Assembly: GCF_009498525.1 (NCBI RefSeq)
Contig: NZ_QSNT01000004.1
Span: forward strand, 314,932-378,931
Origin: Rhizobium sp. ICMP 5592
GTDB lineage: Bacteria > Pseudomonadota > Alphaproteobacteria > Rhizobiales > Rhizobiaceae
Direction: 5' to 3'
DNA length: 64,000 nt
Below the pieces are notes generated by a model. It did not search any database and was not told the origin of the DNA. It worked only from the letters and a program-made list of their open reading frames with translations. A program made the translations under genes and the position numbers. Of the stretch, positions 27,663 to 35,426 are shown one piece after another. Each line of letters opens with the position of its first letter. The stretch's first letter is position 1.

Positions 27663-27854
27663 AATAGGCGAGACTTCCACGAAGACAAAAGTTTTGGCTT
27701 CATTACCCCCGAGAATGACGGAACGGATGTGTTCGTCCATGTGTCTGCCTTGCATCGAGGCGGTTCGCTCAATGAAGGTGAGGAAGTCAGCTACGAGCTG
27801 GATCGGGATCGCAAGACCGGAAAGTCGAAAGCTGAAAACGTCAGCGCACTCTGA
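27663..27854 (+). pseudogene. Cold-shock domain fragment without a start codon
   Basis: The frame reads NRRDFHEDKSFGFITPENDG and continues through TDVFVHVSALHRGG to KAENVSAL and a TGA at 27852-27854. This is a CspA-type domain with RNP1 (KSFGFI) and RNP2 (VFVHVSAL). The usual first strand, MxxGTVKWF, is replaced by unrelated codons and no ATG, GTG or TTG precedes it. The frame is the same as that of the cyclase, separated only by the cyclase stop and a few codons. Decay at the N-terminus is the simplest reading; readthrough of the TGA would fuse it to the cyclase. Confidence 0.75.
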
Positions 27855-27882
27855 CCGCATCGGCTAGAGAATTGGCTGCGGC

Positions 27883-27914
27883 TTTAGCCTGTCTCCGCGT
27901 GCAGGCAGGCTAAA
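27883..27914. terminator. Bidirectional hairpin terminator
   Basis: TTTAGCCTG at 27883-27891 pairs perfectly with CAGGCTAAA at 27906-27914 around a 14-base loop. The A/T ends allow termination in either direction. It lies between the plus-strand cyclase/cold-shock segment and the convergent encapsulin operon. Confidence 0.6.
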
Positions 27915-28006
27915 CTAATTTCATCCCTGCTCTTGAGGGGAATCGAACTTACCTCATGCTCGTCTAAGTGTTGATCACTTAAATCCGCGCTCCATCGCCA
28001 TCACGA

Positions 28007-28813
28007 TCACTTTTCCGGAGGCGCGAGCACAACAGCCGCTTCCGATGTCAGCATCCGGAAGGTGAAGGTCTCCTGCAAATAGAGTTCCACGACCGTGCTG
28101 GAATGACTCAGATAACCGATGGAAATATCCTGACCGATATCCAGCTCGAAGTCACCGCCGCGGGTTGTGAGCACGAAGCCCCCCTCGATGGCCGGCGCCC
28201 AGATGATTCCTCCGTCCACGACACGCTCGATGTGATGGAAGACCGGATAGCCATCGTCGCTGCCGCCGCTGGCTGCGGTATATGCCTCCGCGCCCAGAAC
28301 AAGCGTGTAAGGGCCGTTGACGCCCGCCAATCGCAACTGGCTCACCGCCTTGGCGACCGCATCCGGATATCCCCTCACATTGACAGGCAGGGACAATACC
28401 GGATTGCTGCTGCCTTCGCGAATGCCCTGAATCCCTGCCGCGGCATATCCATCGAAGACGGAACGATCCTCGGTGAAGGCGATCTTGCGCGCAGCATCCT
28501 TGACCGGAGACCAGTCTGAATCTTCCGCGCCGCGTTCCACATCATCAATCGCCTGGCGCGTCAGCTTGAACGGAACGCGCAGCTCGACGAGTGCCTTTAC
28601 CTCGCGTTGTGCCGTCTGGACCCCATCACCGGGTCCTGGAATAGGCTTGATATGACCGGTGCCGACGGCCGACAGTTCGATACCGCCAGGGTCCTGCACA
28701 TCCACCACGCGGCGCGCCGCCAAATGACGCTTGAGCGTGCGCGACGCCTCCTCTTCGATTTGTGCCCAAGCGCTGTCGGAGATGGGCGCCAATTGCCGAT
28801 GAAGATTATTCAT
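28007..28813 (-). CDS. Family 1 encapsulin nanocompartment shell protein
   Basis: From ATG 28813 (GAGG six bases upstream) the protein is 268 residues, the usual length for family 1 shells. It opens MNNLHRQLAPISDSAWAQIE and carries typical blocks VDVQDPGG, ELRVPFKLTRQAIDDVERGAEDSDW, AFTEDRSVFDGY and the ending FTFRMLTSEAAVVL. The HK97-fold subunits self-assemble into a hollow shell in the cytoplasm. Its start overlaps the end of the DyP peroxidase gene by eight bases, so shell and cargo are translated together. Confidence 0.96.
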   Translation of the reverse strand: MNNLHRQLAPISDSAWAQIEEEASRTLKRHLAARRVVDVQDPGGIELSAVGTGHIKPIPGPGDGVQTAQREVKALVELRVPFKLTRQAIDDVERGAEDSDWSPVKDAARKIAFTEDRSVFDGYAAAGIQGIREGSSNPVLSLPVNVRGYPDAVAKAVSQLRLAGVNGPYTLVLGAEAYTAASGGSDDGYPVFHHIERVVDGGIIWAPAIEGGFVLTTRGGDFELDIGQDISIGYLSHSSTVVELYLQETFTFRMLTSEAAVVLAPPEK

Positions 28814-29879
28814 AACCTGCCTCATTTTTCAAAGAACCAATACCGAGCGAGCCGTCGCCTGGGGACGATCGCGACTGAATCCTGTCCGCCGCTTCGGGCT
28901 CTTTCGAGCTCGGGGCAATAACCAATGTGGGCGCAGCGCCTGCAACAACATCATCCAGGAATGTCGCGGTGGGCACGAAAAACAGCGTTCCGGTCACCGC
29001 GCGGCTGAAGTCGAGCAACCGATCGTAATTTCCGGGCGGACGACCGATGAACATATTCTCGAGCATCTGCTCGATCCTGCGTGGCGAGCGGGCATAACCG
29101 ATGAAATAGGTGCCGAACTCCCCTTTCCCCACTTCGCCAAACGGCATGTTGTCACGCACGATTTCCAGCTGCTCTCCGTCCTCGATGATGGTCGTCAGGG
29201 CGTTGTGCGCGTAGCTTGGCTTGACCGCATCATCCAGTTCGATGTCGGAGAGTTTCATGCGTCCGACGATTTTTTCCTGCTCGGCGACGGGCACCTGGTT
29301 CCAGCGCGTCAGATCGTGCAGATACTTCTGCACGATCACATAGCTGCCACCAGCAAAGGGAAGGTCCTCCTCGCCGATGATCGTGGCCTTAATCGCGTCC
29401 CGATCCACCGGGTTTTCGGTGCCATCGACAAAGCCGATCAGGTCGCGATCGTCAAAATAATTGAAGCCATGCACCTCATCCATCACGGAGACCGCGCCGG
29501 TGAGCCGCGACATGATCTGAGCCGCCAACTCAAAACAGAGATCCATGCGGGTGGATCGGATGTGAAAGAGGATATCGCCGGGCGTCGAGACGGCATGATG
29601 CTCGCCGCGAATCTCGCGGAACGGATGCAAGTCCTTCGGCCTTGGCGCTCCAAAAAACCGGTCCCATGCGTCGGAGCCGAACCCCATGACACAGGATAGC
29701 CGGCTTTCAAGATCACGGAATCCGACCGCGCGCAGCAGTCCGGACAGATCGCCACACAGGGCGCGAACGGTCGCATCATGCTGCGAGCCGGAATTGACCG
29801 TCACGACGAGAAATATTGCTGCCCGGGTGAGCTTTGCGACAACCGGCTGTGAAACGGCGGCGGGAGAATTTGCGTCCAT
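28806..29879 (-). CDS. DyP-type peroxidase with encapsulin cargo-loading peptide
   Basis: The 357-residue haem peroxidase has the GxxDG signature GFVDGTENP with catalytic D152, a likely proximal haem histidine H225 in PSYAHNAL, and R242 in VRDNMPFGEV. The tail after about residue 315 is a flexible linker ending in DGSLGIGSLK (342-351), the known type of targeting peptide that docks inside family 1 encapsulins. Seven extra residues follow the tag. It is the native cargo of the shell encoded next, and probably removes peroxides inside the compartment. Confidence 0.96.
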   Translation of the reverse strand: MDANSPAAVSQPVVAKLTRAAIFLVVTVNSGSQHDATVRALCGDLSGLLRAVGFRDLESRLSCVMGFGSDAWDRFFGAPRPKDLHPFREIRGEHHAVSTPGDILFHIRSTRMDLCFELAAQIMSRLTGAVSVMDEVHGFNYFDDRDLIGFVDGTENPVDRDAIKATIIGEEDLPFAGGSYVIVQKYLHDLTRWNQVPVAEQEKIVGRMKLSDIELDDAVKPSYAHNALTTIIEDGEQLEIVRDNMPFGEVGKGEFGTYFIGYARSPRRIEQMLENMFIGRPPGNYDRLLDFSRAVTGTLFFVPTATFLDDVVAGAAPTLVIAPSSKEPEAADRIQSRSSPGDGSLGIGSLKNEAGYE

Positions 29880-29943
29880 TAGCGATCCGTTTTTTATCCT
29901 TTGTTGAGAAAGTGGCCTGCTCGTCCGTTAGGTTTCGCCGCGG

Positions 29944-30138
29944 TCAATCCATGTCGCGAAACGCATGCCCGTCCGCTTCGACACCTTCCACGACGCTCGG
30001 CGGCAACAGATCCTGTGCCGCCGTGCCATCGAAGACCCAGTCTTTCGGATCGGCAAAGTCGGGGAGAGCCGCGCCAGTATGCACATAAAGGCCAATGCCC
30101 GGTTTCTTGACGTTGATGTAGAGATCATATTCTGGCAT
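29944..30138 (-). CDS. Small acidic protein of unknown function
   Basis: The 64-residue frame reads MPEYDLYINVKKPGIGLYVH and ends GVEADGHAFRDMD. It is acidic, has no signal peptide or membrane span, and has GGGAAAG-like purines upstream. I do not recognise the family. It lies 64 bases before the DyP gene on the same strand and could be the first gene of the encapsulin operon, though this is position only. Confidence 0.55.
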   Translation of the reverse strand: MPEYDLYINVKKPGIGLYVHTGAALPDFADPKDWVFDGTAAQDLLPPSVVEGVEADGHAFRDMD

Positions 30139-30207
30139 CGCTGCAACTTTCCCAGGTTGGAGACAAAGTTGACGCCGGGACGTCCAGCCTCATAATGACC
30201 AATGCGA

Positions 30208-30234
30208 TTGAGGCAGCCTGACCGACTGCCTCAA
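30208..30234. terminator. Hairpin after the DUF2171 gene
   Basis: TTGAGGCAG at 30208-30216 pairs perfectly with CTGCCTCAA at 30226-30234 around nine bases. It lies nine bases past the minus-strand DUF2171 stop. No T tract follows, so termination strength is uncertain. Confidence 0.45.
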
Positions 30235-30242
30235 GGCGTTCA

Positions 30243-30497
30243 TTACAACTTGACGGGACGCCCGGATTGTTCTTCTTCCAGGGTTACGGCAATGTCGGCA
30301 TTCGCAGAGAGACGAACCTTGTCGCCCTCGACACCCGCGACGAAACCGATCTCGATGTAGTGATAATGCCCCTCATGGCGCCCGAAACTGTCGCTCTTCT
30401 TGAGCTTGATACGATCGCCTTCGAGGCGGTCCACCGTTCCGACGTGCACGCCATCGGCGCCTATGACTTCCATATTTTCCTTGATCTTGCTCGTCAT
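30243..30497 (-). CDS. DUF2171 domain protein
   Basis: From ATG 30497 (GGAG upstream) the protein is 84 residues: MTSKIKENMEVIGADGVHVGTVDRLEGDRIKL and then HEGHYHYIEIGFVAGVEGDKVRLS. This beta-rich, PRC-barrel-like pattern is typical of DUF2171 proteins, which are common in stress clusters of alphaproteobacteria but have no established function. It lies 118 bases downstream of clpB on the same strand and may be its last co-transcribed gene. The longer frame to 30629 overlaps the clpB end and is unlikely. Confidence 0.75.
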   Translation of the reverse strand: MTSKIKENMEVIGADGVHVGTVDRLEGDRIKLKKSDSFGRHEGHYHYIEIGFVAGVEGDKVRLSANADIAVTLEEEQSGRPVKL

Positions 30498-30615
30498 CGC
30501 AGCTTTCTCCTTCGTTGAGCTGTTGCCTCGGTAAAACCTTGCCAAATGACTGTGCGGCGATCGGCTCAAACTCATCCTCGACGCCACGATTGAAACGCTT
30601 TGTTGGACAGTCGGG

Positions 30616-33228
30616 TCAGACGAGGTCAAAATCGTCTTCTTCCACCATCACCGGCTTCTTTCCATTGAAAGTGAGGCCATCCTTGCCCGCGGAAAGCTTC
30701 ACCGTCGAACCGTCGTGCACATCGCCCGCAAGGATCATTTCCGCCAGCGGGTCCTGCACGTAGCGCTGGATCACGCGCTTCAATGGCCGGGCGCCATAGG
30801 CGGGGTCCCACCCTTTATCGGCAAGCCAGGTCCTCCCCTTGGCATCGAGCGTAAGCTCGATCTTGCGATCATCTAGGATTTTCCGCAACCGAGCGAACTG
30901 AATTTCGACGATCTGCCCCATTTCACTCTTCTGCAAGCGGTGAAACAGGATGATCGCGTCGATGCGGTTGAGGAACTCGGGACGGAAGTGCGCGCGCACC
31001 ATCGTCATGACCTCACCGCGGACCACACTCGTCTTTTCGCCTTCCGGCTGGTTTACGAGATATTCCGCGCCGATGTTCGAGGTCATGATGATCAGCGTGT
31101 TGCGGAAGTCGACCGTACGCCCCTGACCGTCAGTCAGGCGACCGTCGTCGAGAACCTGGAGCAGGACATTGAACACATCCGGATGCGCCTTTTCGATCTC
31201 ATCGAAGAGCACGACCTGATAGGGCCGCCGGCGCACGGCTTCGGTCAGCACACCACCCTCGTCGTAACCGACATATCCCGGAGGCGCACCGATCAATCGC
31301 GCGACGGAATGCTTCTCCATGAACTCCGACATGTCGATACGCACCATCGCCGTTTCATCGTCGAACATGAACTCCGCCAGCGCCTTTGCAAGCTCGGTCT
31401 TACCGACGCCGGTGGGACCCAGAAACATGAACGAGCCGATCGGGCGGCTGGGATCCTGCAGCCCGGCACGGGCACGGCGGACGGCGGTCGATACCGCGCG
31501 CACGGCCTGCGCCTGGCCGATGACGCGCTTGCCAAGCATCTCCTCCATATGAAGAAGCTTATCCTTCTCGCCCTCAAGCATCTTGTCGACCGGTACGCCT
31601 GTCCAGCGCGACACCACCTGCGCGATATTGTCGGCGGTCACCGTTTCGGTGATCGAGGAATTCTCGCTGGTCTCGACGGCGGCGAGCTTCTTCTCGAGCT
31701 CTGGGATCGTGCTGTAGGCGAGCTCGCCGGCCCGCTGATATTCACCGGTGCGCTGGGCATTGGCGAGCTCGGTGCGAAATTGTTCCAGTTCGCTCCTCAT
31801 CTTCTGAGCGTCGGAAAGCTTGCCCTTCTCCGACTGCCATTTCGAGGTCAAATCGGCCGACGCCTTTTCCAACCTGGCCAGTTCCTCACCAAGCGACTTC
31901 AGCCGGCTCTTGGAGCCGGCATCCGCTTCCTTCTTGAGCGCCTCCTGCTCGATCTTGCGCCGTATGATCTCACGGTCGAGAGAGTCCAGCTCCTCCGGCT
32001 TGGAATCGACCTGCATCTTCAACCGGGCCGCGGCCTCGTCCATCAGGTCGATGGCCTTGTCTGGGAGGAAGCGGTCCGTGATGTAGCGGTTCGACAGCGT
32101 TGCGGCCGCCACCAAGGCGGAATCCGCGATCCGGACCCCATGATGCAGTTCGTATTTCTCCTTCAGCCCCCGCAGGATCGAAATCGTATCCTCAACCGTG
32201 GGCTCGGGCACGAACACCGGCTGGAACCGCCGCGCAAGAGCCGGGTCCTTCTCGACATGCTTGCGGTATTCATCAAGCGTGGTGGCGCCGACACAGTGCA
32301 GTTCACCACGCGCCAAGGCCGGCTTCAGCAGGTTGGATGCATCCATTGCGCCGTCGGTTTTGCCGGCGCCGATCAGCGTATGCATCTCATCAATGAACAG
32401 GATAATTCCCCCCGTGGCGGCGGTAACTTCCTGTAGCACGGCCTTCAGCCGCTCCTCGAATTCTCCGCGATATTTCGCGCCGGCAATCAGCGCGCCGAGA
32501 TCGAGTGCGAGCAGCTTCTTGTCCTTCAGGCTCTCCGGTACGTCGCCGTTGATGATCCGCAGCGCCAGCCCTTCGACAATAGCCGTCTTGCCGACGCCCG
32601 GTTCGCCGATCAGCACGGGATTATTCTTGGTTCGCCGTGAAAGAACCTGGATCGTGCGGCGAATTTCCTCGTCGCGCCCGATGACGGGATCGAGCTTGCC
32701 GTCCCGCGCCGCCTGCGTCAGGTCACGGGCATATTTCTTCAGCGCGTCATAGGCGTTCTCGGCCGACGCACTATCAGCGGTGCGGCCCTTGCGCAGGGCA
32801 TCGATAGCCGTGTTGAACTGTTGCGGGTTGACGCCTCCCTGCGCGAGAAGTTTTCCCGCTTCGCCGTGCTTGTCGGCAGCGAGTGCCTGCAGCAGCCGCT
32901 CCACCGTCACGAAGCTGTCGCCGGCCTTCTCCGCTGCCTGTTCCGCCGCGGTAAAGAGACGCGCGGTCTCAGGCGCGAGATAGACTTGTCCTGCCCCGGC
33001 ACCCGTCACCTTCGGCAACTTTGCCAAAGCGTCTTCGGTCGCGCTGAGGATCGCGCGCGAATTGCCGCCCGCGCGGTCGATCAGGCCACCGGCAAGACCC
33101 TCGCTGTCATCAAGCAGGACTTTGAGAATATGGAGAGGTGTAAATTGCTGGTTTCCCTCCCGCGTGGCAAGCGACTGCGCGGACTGGATGAAGCCTCTTG
33201 CACGATCTGTATATTTTTCAGCATTCAT
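30616..33228 (-). CDS. clpB: ATP-dependent disaggregase ClpB
   Basis: From ATG 33228 (GGAGGTGG upstream) the protein is 870 residues, full length for ClpB. It has the N-terminal Clp-N repeats, AAA1 with Walker A GEPGVGKT, the long coiled-coil middle domain around 400-530 that distinguishes ClpB, AAA2 with GPTGVGKTELAKALAEFMF, and the pore loop GYVGYDEGG. It resolves aggregates with DnaK, which is also encoded in this block. A consensus sigma-54 promoter and two palindromic activator sites lie directly upstream, an unusual control for a clpB gene. Confidence 0.96.
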   Translation of the reverse strand: MNAEKYTDRARGFIQSAQSLATREGNQQFTPLHILKVLLDDSEGLAGGLIDRAGGNSRAILSATEDALAKLPKVTGAGAGQVYLAPETARLFTAAEQAAEKAGDSFVTVERLLQALAADKHGEAGKLLAQGGVNPQQFNTAIDALRKGRTADSASAENAYDALKKYARDLTQAARDGKLDPVIGRDEEIRRTIQVLSRRTKNNPVLIGEPGVGKTAIVEGLALRIINGDVPESLKDKKLLALDLGALIAGAKYRGEFEERLKAVLQEVTAATGGIILFIDEMHTLIGAGKTDGAMDASNLLKPALARGELHCVGATTLDEYRKHVEKDPALARRFQPVFVPEPTVEDTISILRGLKEKYELHHGVRIADSALVAAATLSNRYITDRFLPDKAIDLMDEAAARLKMQVDSKPEELDSLDREIIRRKIEQEALKKEADAGSKSRLKSLGEELARLEKASADLTSKWQSEKGKLSDAQKMRSELEQFRTELANAQRTGEYQRAGELAYSTIPELEKKLAAVETSENSSITETVTADNIAQVVSRWTGVPVDKMLEGEKDKLLHMEEMLGKRVIGQAQAVRAVSTAVRRARAGLQDPSRPIGSFMFLGPTGVGKTELAKALAEFMFDDETAMVRIDMSEFMEKHSVARLIGAPPGYVGYDEGGVLTEAVRRRPYQVVLFDEIEKAHPDVFNVLLQVLDDGRLTDGQGRTVDFRNTLIIMTSNIGAEYLVNQPEGEKTSVVRGEVMTMVRAHFRPEFLNRIDAIILFHRLQKSEMGQIVEIQFARLRKILDDRKIELTLDAKGRTWLADKGWDPAYGARPLKRVIQRYVQDPLAEMILAGDVHDGSTVKLSAGKDGLTFNGKKPVMVEEDDFDLV

Positions 33229-33281
33229 TGAGCCACCTCCTCCGGACGCATGCCACCGCTCCTGTTTCAGAGAGTCTTCGA

Positions 33282-33296
33282 GCAACGGGCGTGCCA
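33282..33296 (-). promoter_or_regulatory. Sigma-54 promoter of clpB
   Basis: On the minus strand the sequence is TGGCAC-GCCCG-TTGC, a perfect match to the sigma-54 consensus TGGCAC-N5-TTGC. The -12 element ends 54 bases before the clpB start. Confidence 0.85.
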
Positions 33297-33349
33297 GTTC
33301 GAGCGTGCAATGAAATCAACGAGATATGATCTGGCCACGATCGGAGAGG

Positions 33350-33383
33350 GACAATCTGTCAGGAGGAGGCAAGACAAAATGTC
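33350..33383. promoter_or_regulatory. Paired activator sites upstream of clpB
   Basis: Two 11-base palindromes, GACA-ATC-TGTC (33350-33360) and GACA-AAA-TGTC (33373-33383), have centres 23 bp apart. They are centred 59 and 82 bp upstream of the edge of the -24 element. The same motif and geometry recur at dnaK and hdeD. Confidence 0.8.
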
Positions 33384-33401
33384 CATGCGAACCTCAAAGC
33401 T

Positions 33402-35426
33402 TCAATGTGCTTCCGGCAACCAGACGGTGAACGTCGTGCCTTTGCCGGGCTCACTCCTGACCGAGATCCTTCCGCCCTGTCGCGCCATCAGCATCTGGCT
33501 GACCGAGAGGCCAAGCCCCGTGCCTTCCAGAGCCTTGGTGGTAAAAAACGGATCGAAGATCTTCTGCATCACCTCCGGTGCCATGCCCATGCCCGTATCC
33601 TCGATCTGAATGGCAACCCCCGCCTGCCCGTCCATGTCGGAGTCGATCGTTCGCAAGATCAGCCGCCCGCCATTCGGCATGGCATGTATGGCGTTGACAA
33701 TCAAATTGACGAGAACCTGCTGCAATTCGGTTCGGTTCATCATGATCGGCCGCAACGCACGATCTTCCCTTTCAAGCGCGATCGTCGTCTTCTTCAGCAG
33801 ATGCTGGACGAGCGGCAATGTGTCGGAGACGATGCCGGCCGCGGCATAGTGTTCGGAATAGTCGGAATATTCCTGTGGCTTGGCGAATTGGAGAAGCTTG
33901 GTGACGATCTCCGAGATACGATGCATCTGCTGATCGATAAGGCGAAACTCCGTACCGGCATTGTCGGCATCGGATCCCATCATATCGCGGATCACTTCGA
34001 GATTGCCTTGCATGACCGCAATCGGATTGTTGATCTCGTGAGCGACCCCCGCCGTGATCTCGCCGATCACCGCCAGCTTCTCGGACATGACCAGTTGTTT
34101 GGTTGTCGTCTCCAATCGCCGTGTCGCATCGTGCAGTTCAAGCGCCCGCTGCTCGACCCGCTGATTGAGTTCCTCGTTCAATTGACGCAGTTCGGCGTCG
34201 CGCTGCTGGGTCAGATCGAGCAGATGGTCGAGATGCAAAGCCACCTGGCCGATCTCGTCCCTGTTCTCGACAGGACCGGTTCGCGCGGAGAGATCACCGC
34301 CCTCTACGCGGGCGATGGTGCCGGTCATGCGCTCGAGAGGCTTGAAGATGCTGCGGGCCCATATCAGGAACAGCGGAACAGTCGCTGCGACAGCGATCAG
34401 GAATGCCGCTACGATCGTCAGCAATGTCTCGTATTTTGCCTGGGTAATCGGCTTTTGGAGAAATCCCGCATAGAGCATGCCGACCCGGCGGTCGTAGCTG
34501 TCAAGGATCGGTTCATAGGCCGAGATATACCAGTCATTGACGACGAAGGCGCTATCAAGCCATGGTCTTCCCTGGTCAAGCACGGCGCTGCGAACCTCGG
34601 CCGAGACGCGCGTGCCGATGGCCCGACGCCCCTCGAACATGTGCACATTGGTACTGATGCGGACATCATCAAGGAACAAGGTGACCGTTCCATGACTGCC
34701 TTCAGGCAGACCCGAGCCGTGATAAATGAGGTCGTTGATCGAATCGACGAAGGCGAGGTTTTGATTGAGCAGGATACCGCCGACCAGGGCTGCGCGCCGG
34801 CCGTTGGGCAATATCAAGGCGATCGCAGACTGGAGGACCAGACCGCGTGTTTCCTCTGTTAGAGTGGTGGCCGCACTCCCGACGGTCGGAACGATCTCAA
34901 TGCGTGCCCGTTGCGCGAGCTCCGGCGATATCGCGGCAAGCTCCGCGTGCCCAAAGACATCAATGCTTGTCTTTGAGCGGCCTTCAAGGGCCGAACCGAT
35001 GGCTGGCCAGTTCCAGCGGATGGGCGAGGAACTCAACGGGTATCCGCTGACAATGACATGTCCGTCGTCGCTAACAACATAGAGGAAATCGAACCTGCGG
35101 CCCTGCGCAGTTCCCCTGAGAAAGGCTGAAAAATTGCCGTTTGCCTCATTGCCTTTCTGAAGCAGCTCCTGAAATCGGGCCGATTCACTCACGGCAAAAA
35201 GTTGGCCCTCGGTATTTTCGAGGATCCGGCCCAAATATTGATGCGCGATCGTCAGGTCGTCATAGACCTTGGAGACGGTCATGGCATCAAACCGGCTATT
35301 CCAGCGGTAAATGCTGACGCCAAGCAGCAGCGGCAGGATGACGAGCATCGGCACAAGCGCGATCGCCAGCAGGCGATGACGCACCGATTTTTTCCCGATC
35401 ATCATGCCGGGCACGCGTTTAGACAT
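33402..35426 (-). CDS. Membrane sensor histidine kinase with cache-like periplasmic domain
   Basis: The 674-residue kinase has a membrane helix at about 18-40, a large periplasmic region of about 290 residues resembling a double-cache sensor (FLYVVSDDGHVIVSGYP; WYISAYEPILDSYDRRVGMLYAGF), a second helix near 335-357, HAMP, a coiled coil of about 50 residues, HisKA with H463 in ITAGVAHEINNPIAVMQGN, and an ATPase domain (NLIVNAIHAM, DTGMGM, GTGLGLSVS). This is an NtrB/DctB-like kinase. Its start overlaps the end of the sigma-54 activator gene by eight bases, so the two are a cognate pair. Confidence 0.92.
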   Translation of the reverse strand: MSKRVPGMMIGKKSVRHRLLAIALVPMLVILPLLLGVSIYRWNSRFDAMTVSKVYDDLTIAHQYLGRILENTEGQLFAVSESARFQELLQKGNEANGNFSAFLRGTAQGRRFDFLYVVSDDGHVIVSGYPLSSSPIRWNWPAIGSALEGRSKTSIDVFGHAELAAISPELAQRARIEIVPTVGSAATTLTEETRGLVLQSAIALILPNGRRAALVGGILLNQNLAFVDSINDLIYHGSGLPEGSHGTVTLFLDDVRISTNVHMFEGRRAIGTRVSAEVRSAVLDQGRPWLDSAFVVNDWYISAYEPILDSYDRRVGMLYAGFLQKPITQAKYETLLTIVAAFLIAVAATVPLFLIWARSIFKPLERMTGTIARVEGGDLSARTGPVENRDEIGQVALHLDHLLDLTQQRDAELRQLNEELNQRVEQRALELHDATRRLETTTKQLVMSEKLAVIGEITAGVAHEINNPIAVMQGNLEVIRDMMGSDADNAGTEFRLIDQQMHRISEIVTKLLQFAKPQEYSDYSEHYAAAGIVSDTLPLVQHLLKKTTIALEREDRALRPIMMNRTELQQVLVNLIVNAIHAMPNGGRLILRTIDSDMDGQAGVAIQIEDTGMGMAPEVMQKIFDPFFTTKALEGTGLGLSVSQMLMARQGGRISVRSEPGKGTTFTVWLPEAH

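Noticed and set aside
27935..27965. Sequence resembling a tRNA T-arm (GGGAATCGAAC on plus, minus-strand GTTCGATTCCC)
   Set aside because: The flanking stem does not pair and no acceptor, D or anticodon arms can be folded. A similar stretch at 56318 fails in the same way.
30940..32436. Long plus-strand frame opposite clpB
   Set aside because: Its composition mirrors the clpB codons and it has no protein-like domain; it is the antisense shadow of a well-conserved gene.
33405..34862. Long plus-strand frame opposite the sensor kinase
   Set aside because: No family features; the kinase on the minus strand has complete domains throughout.
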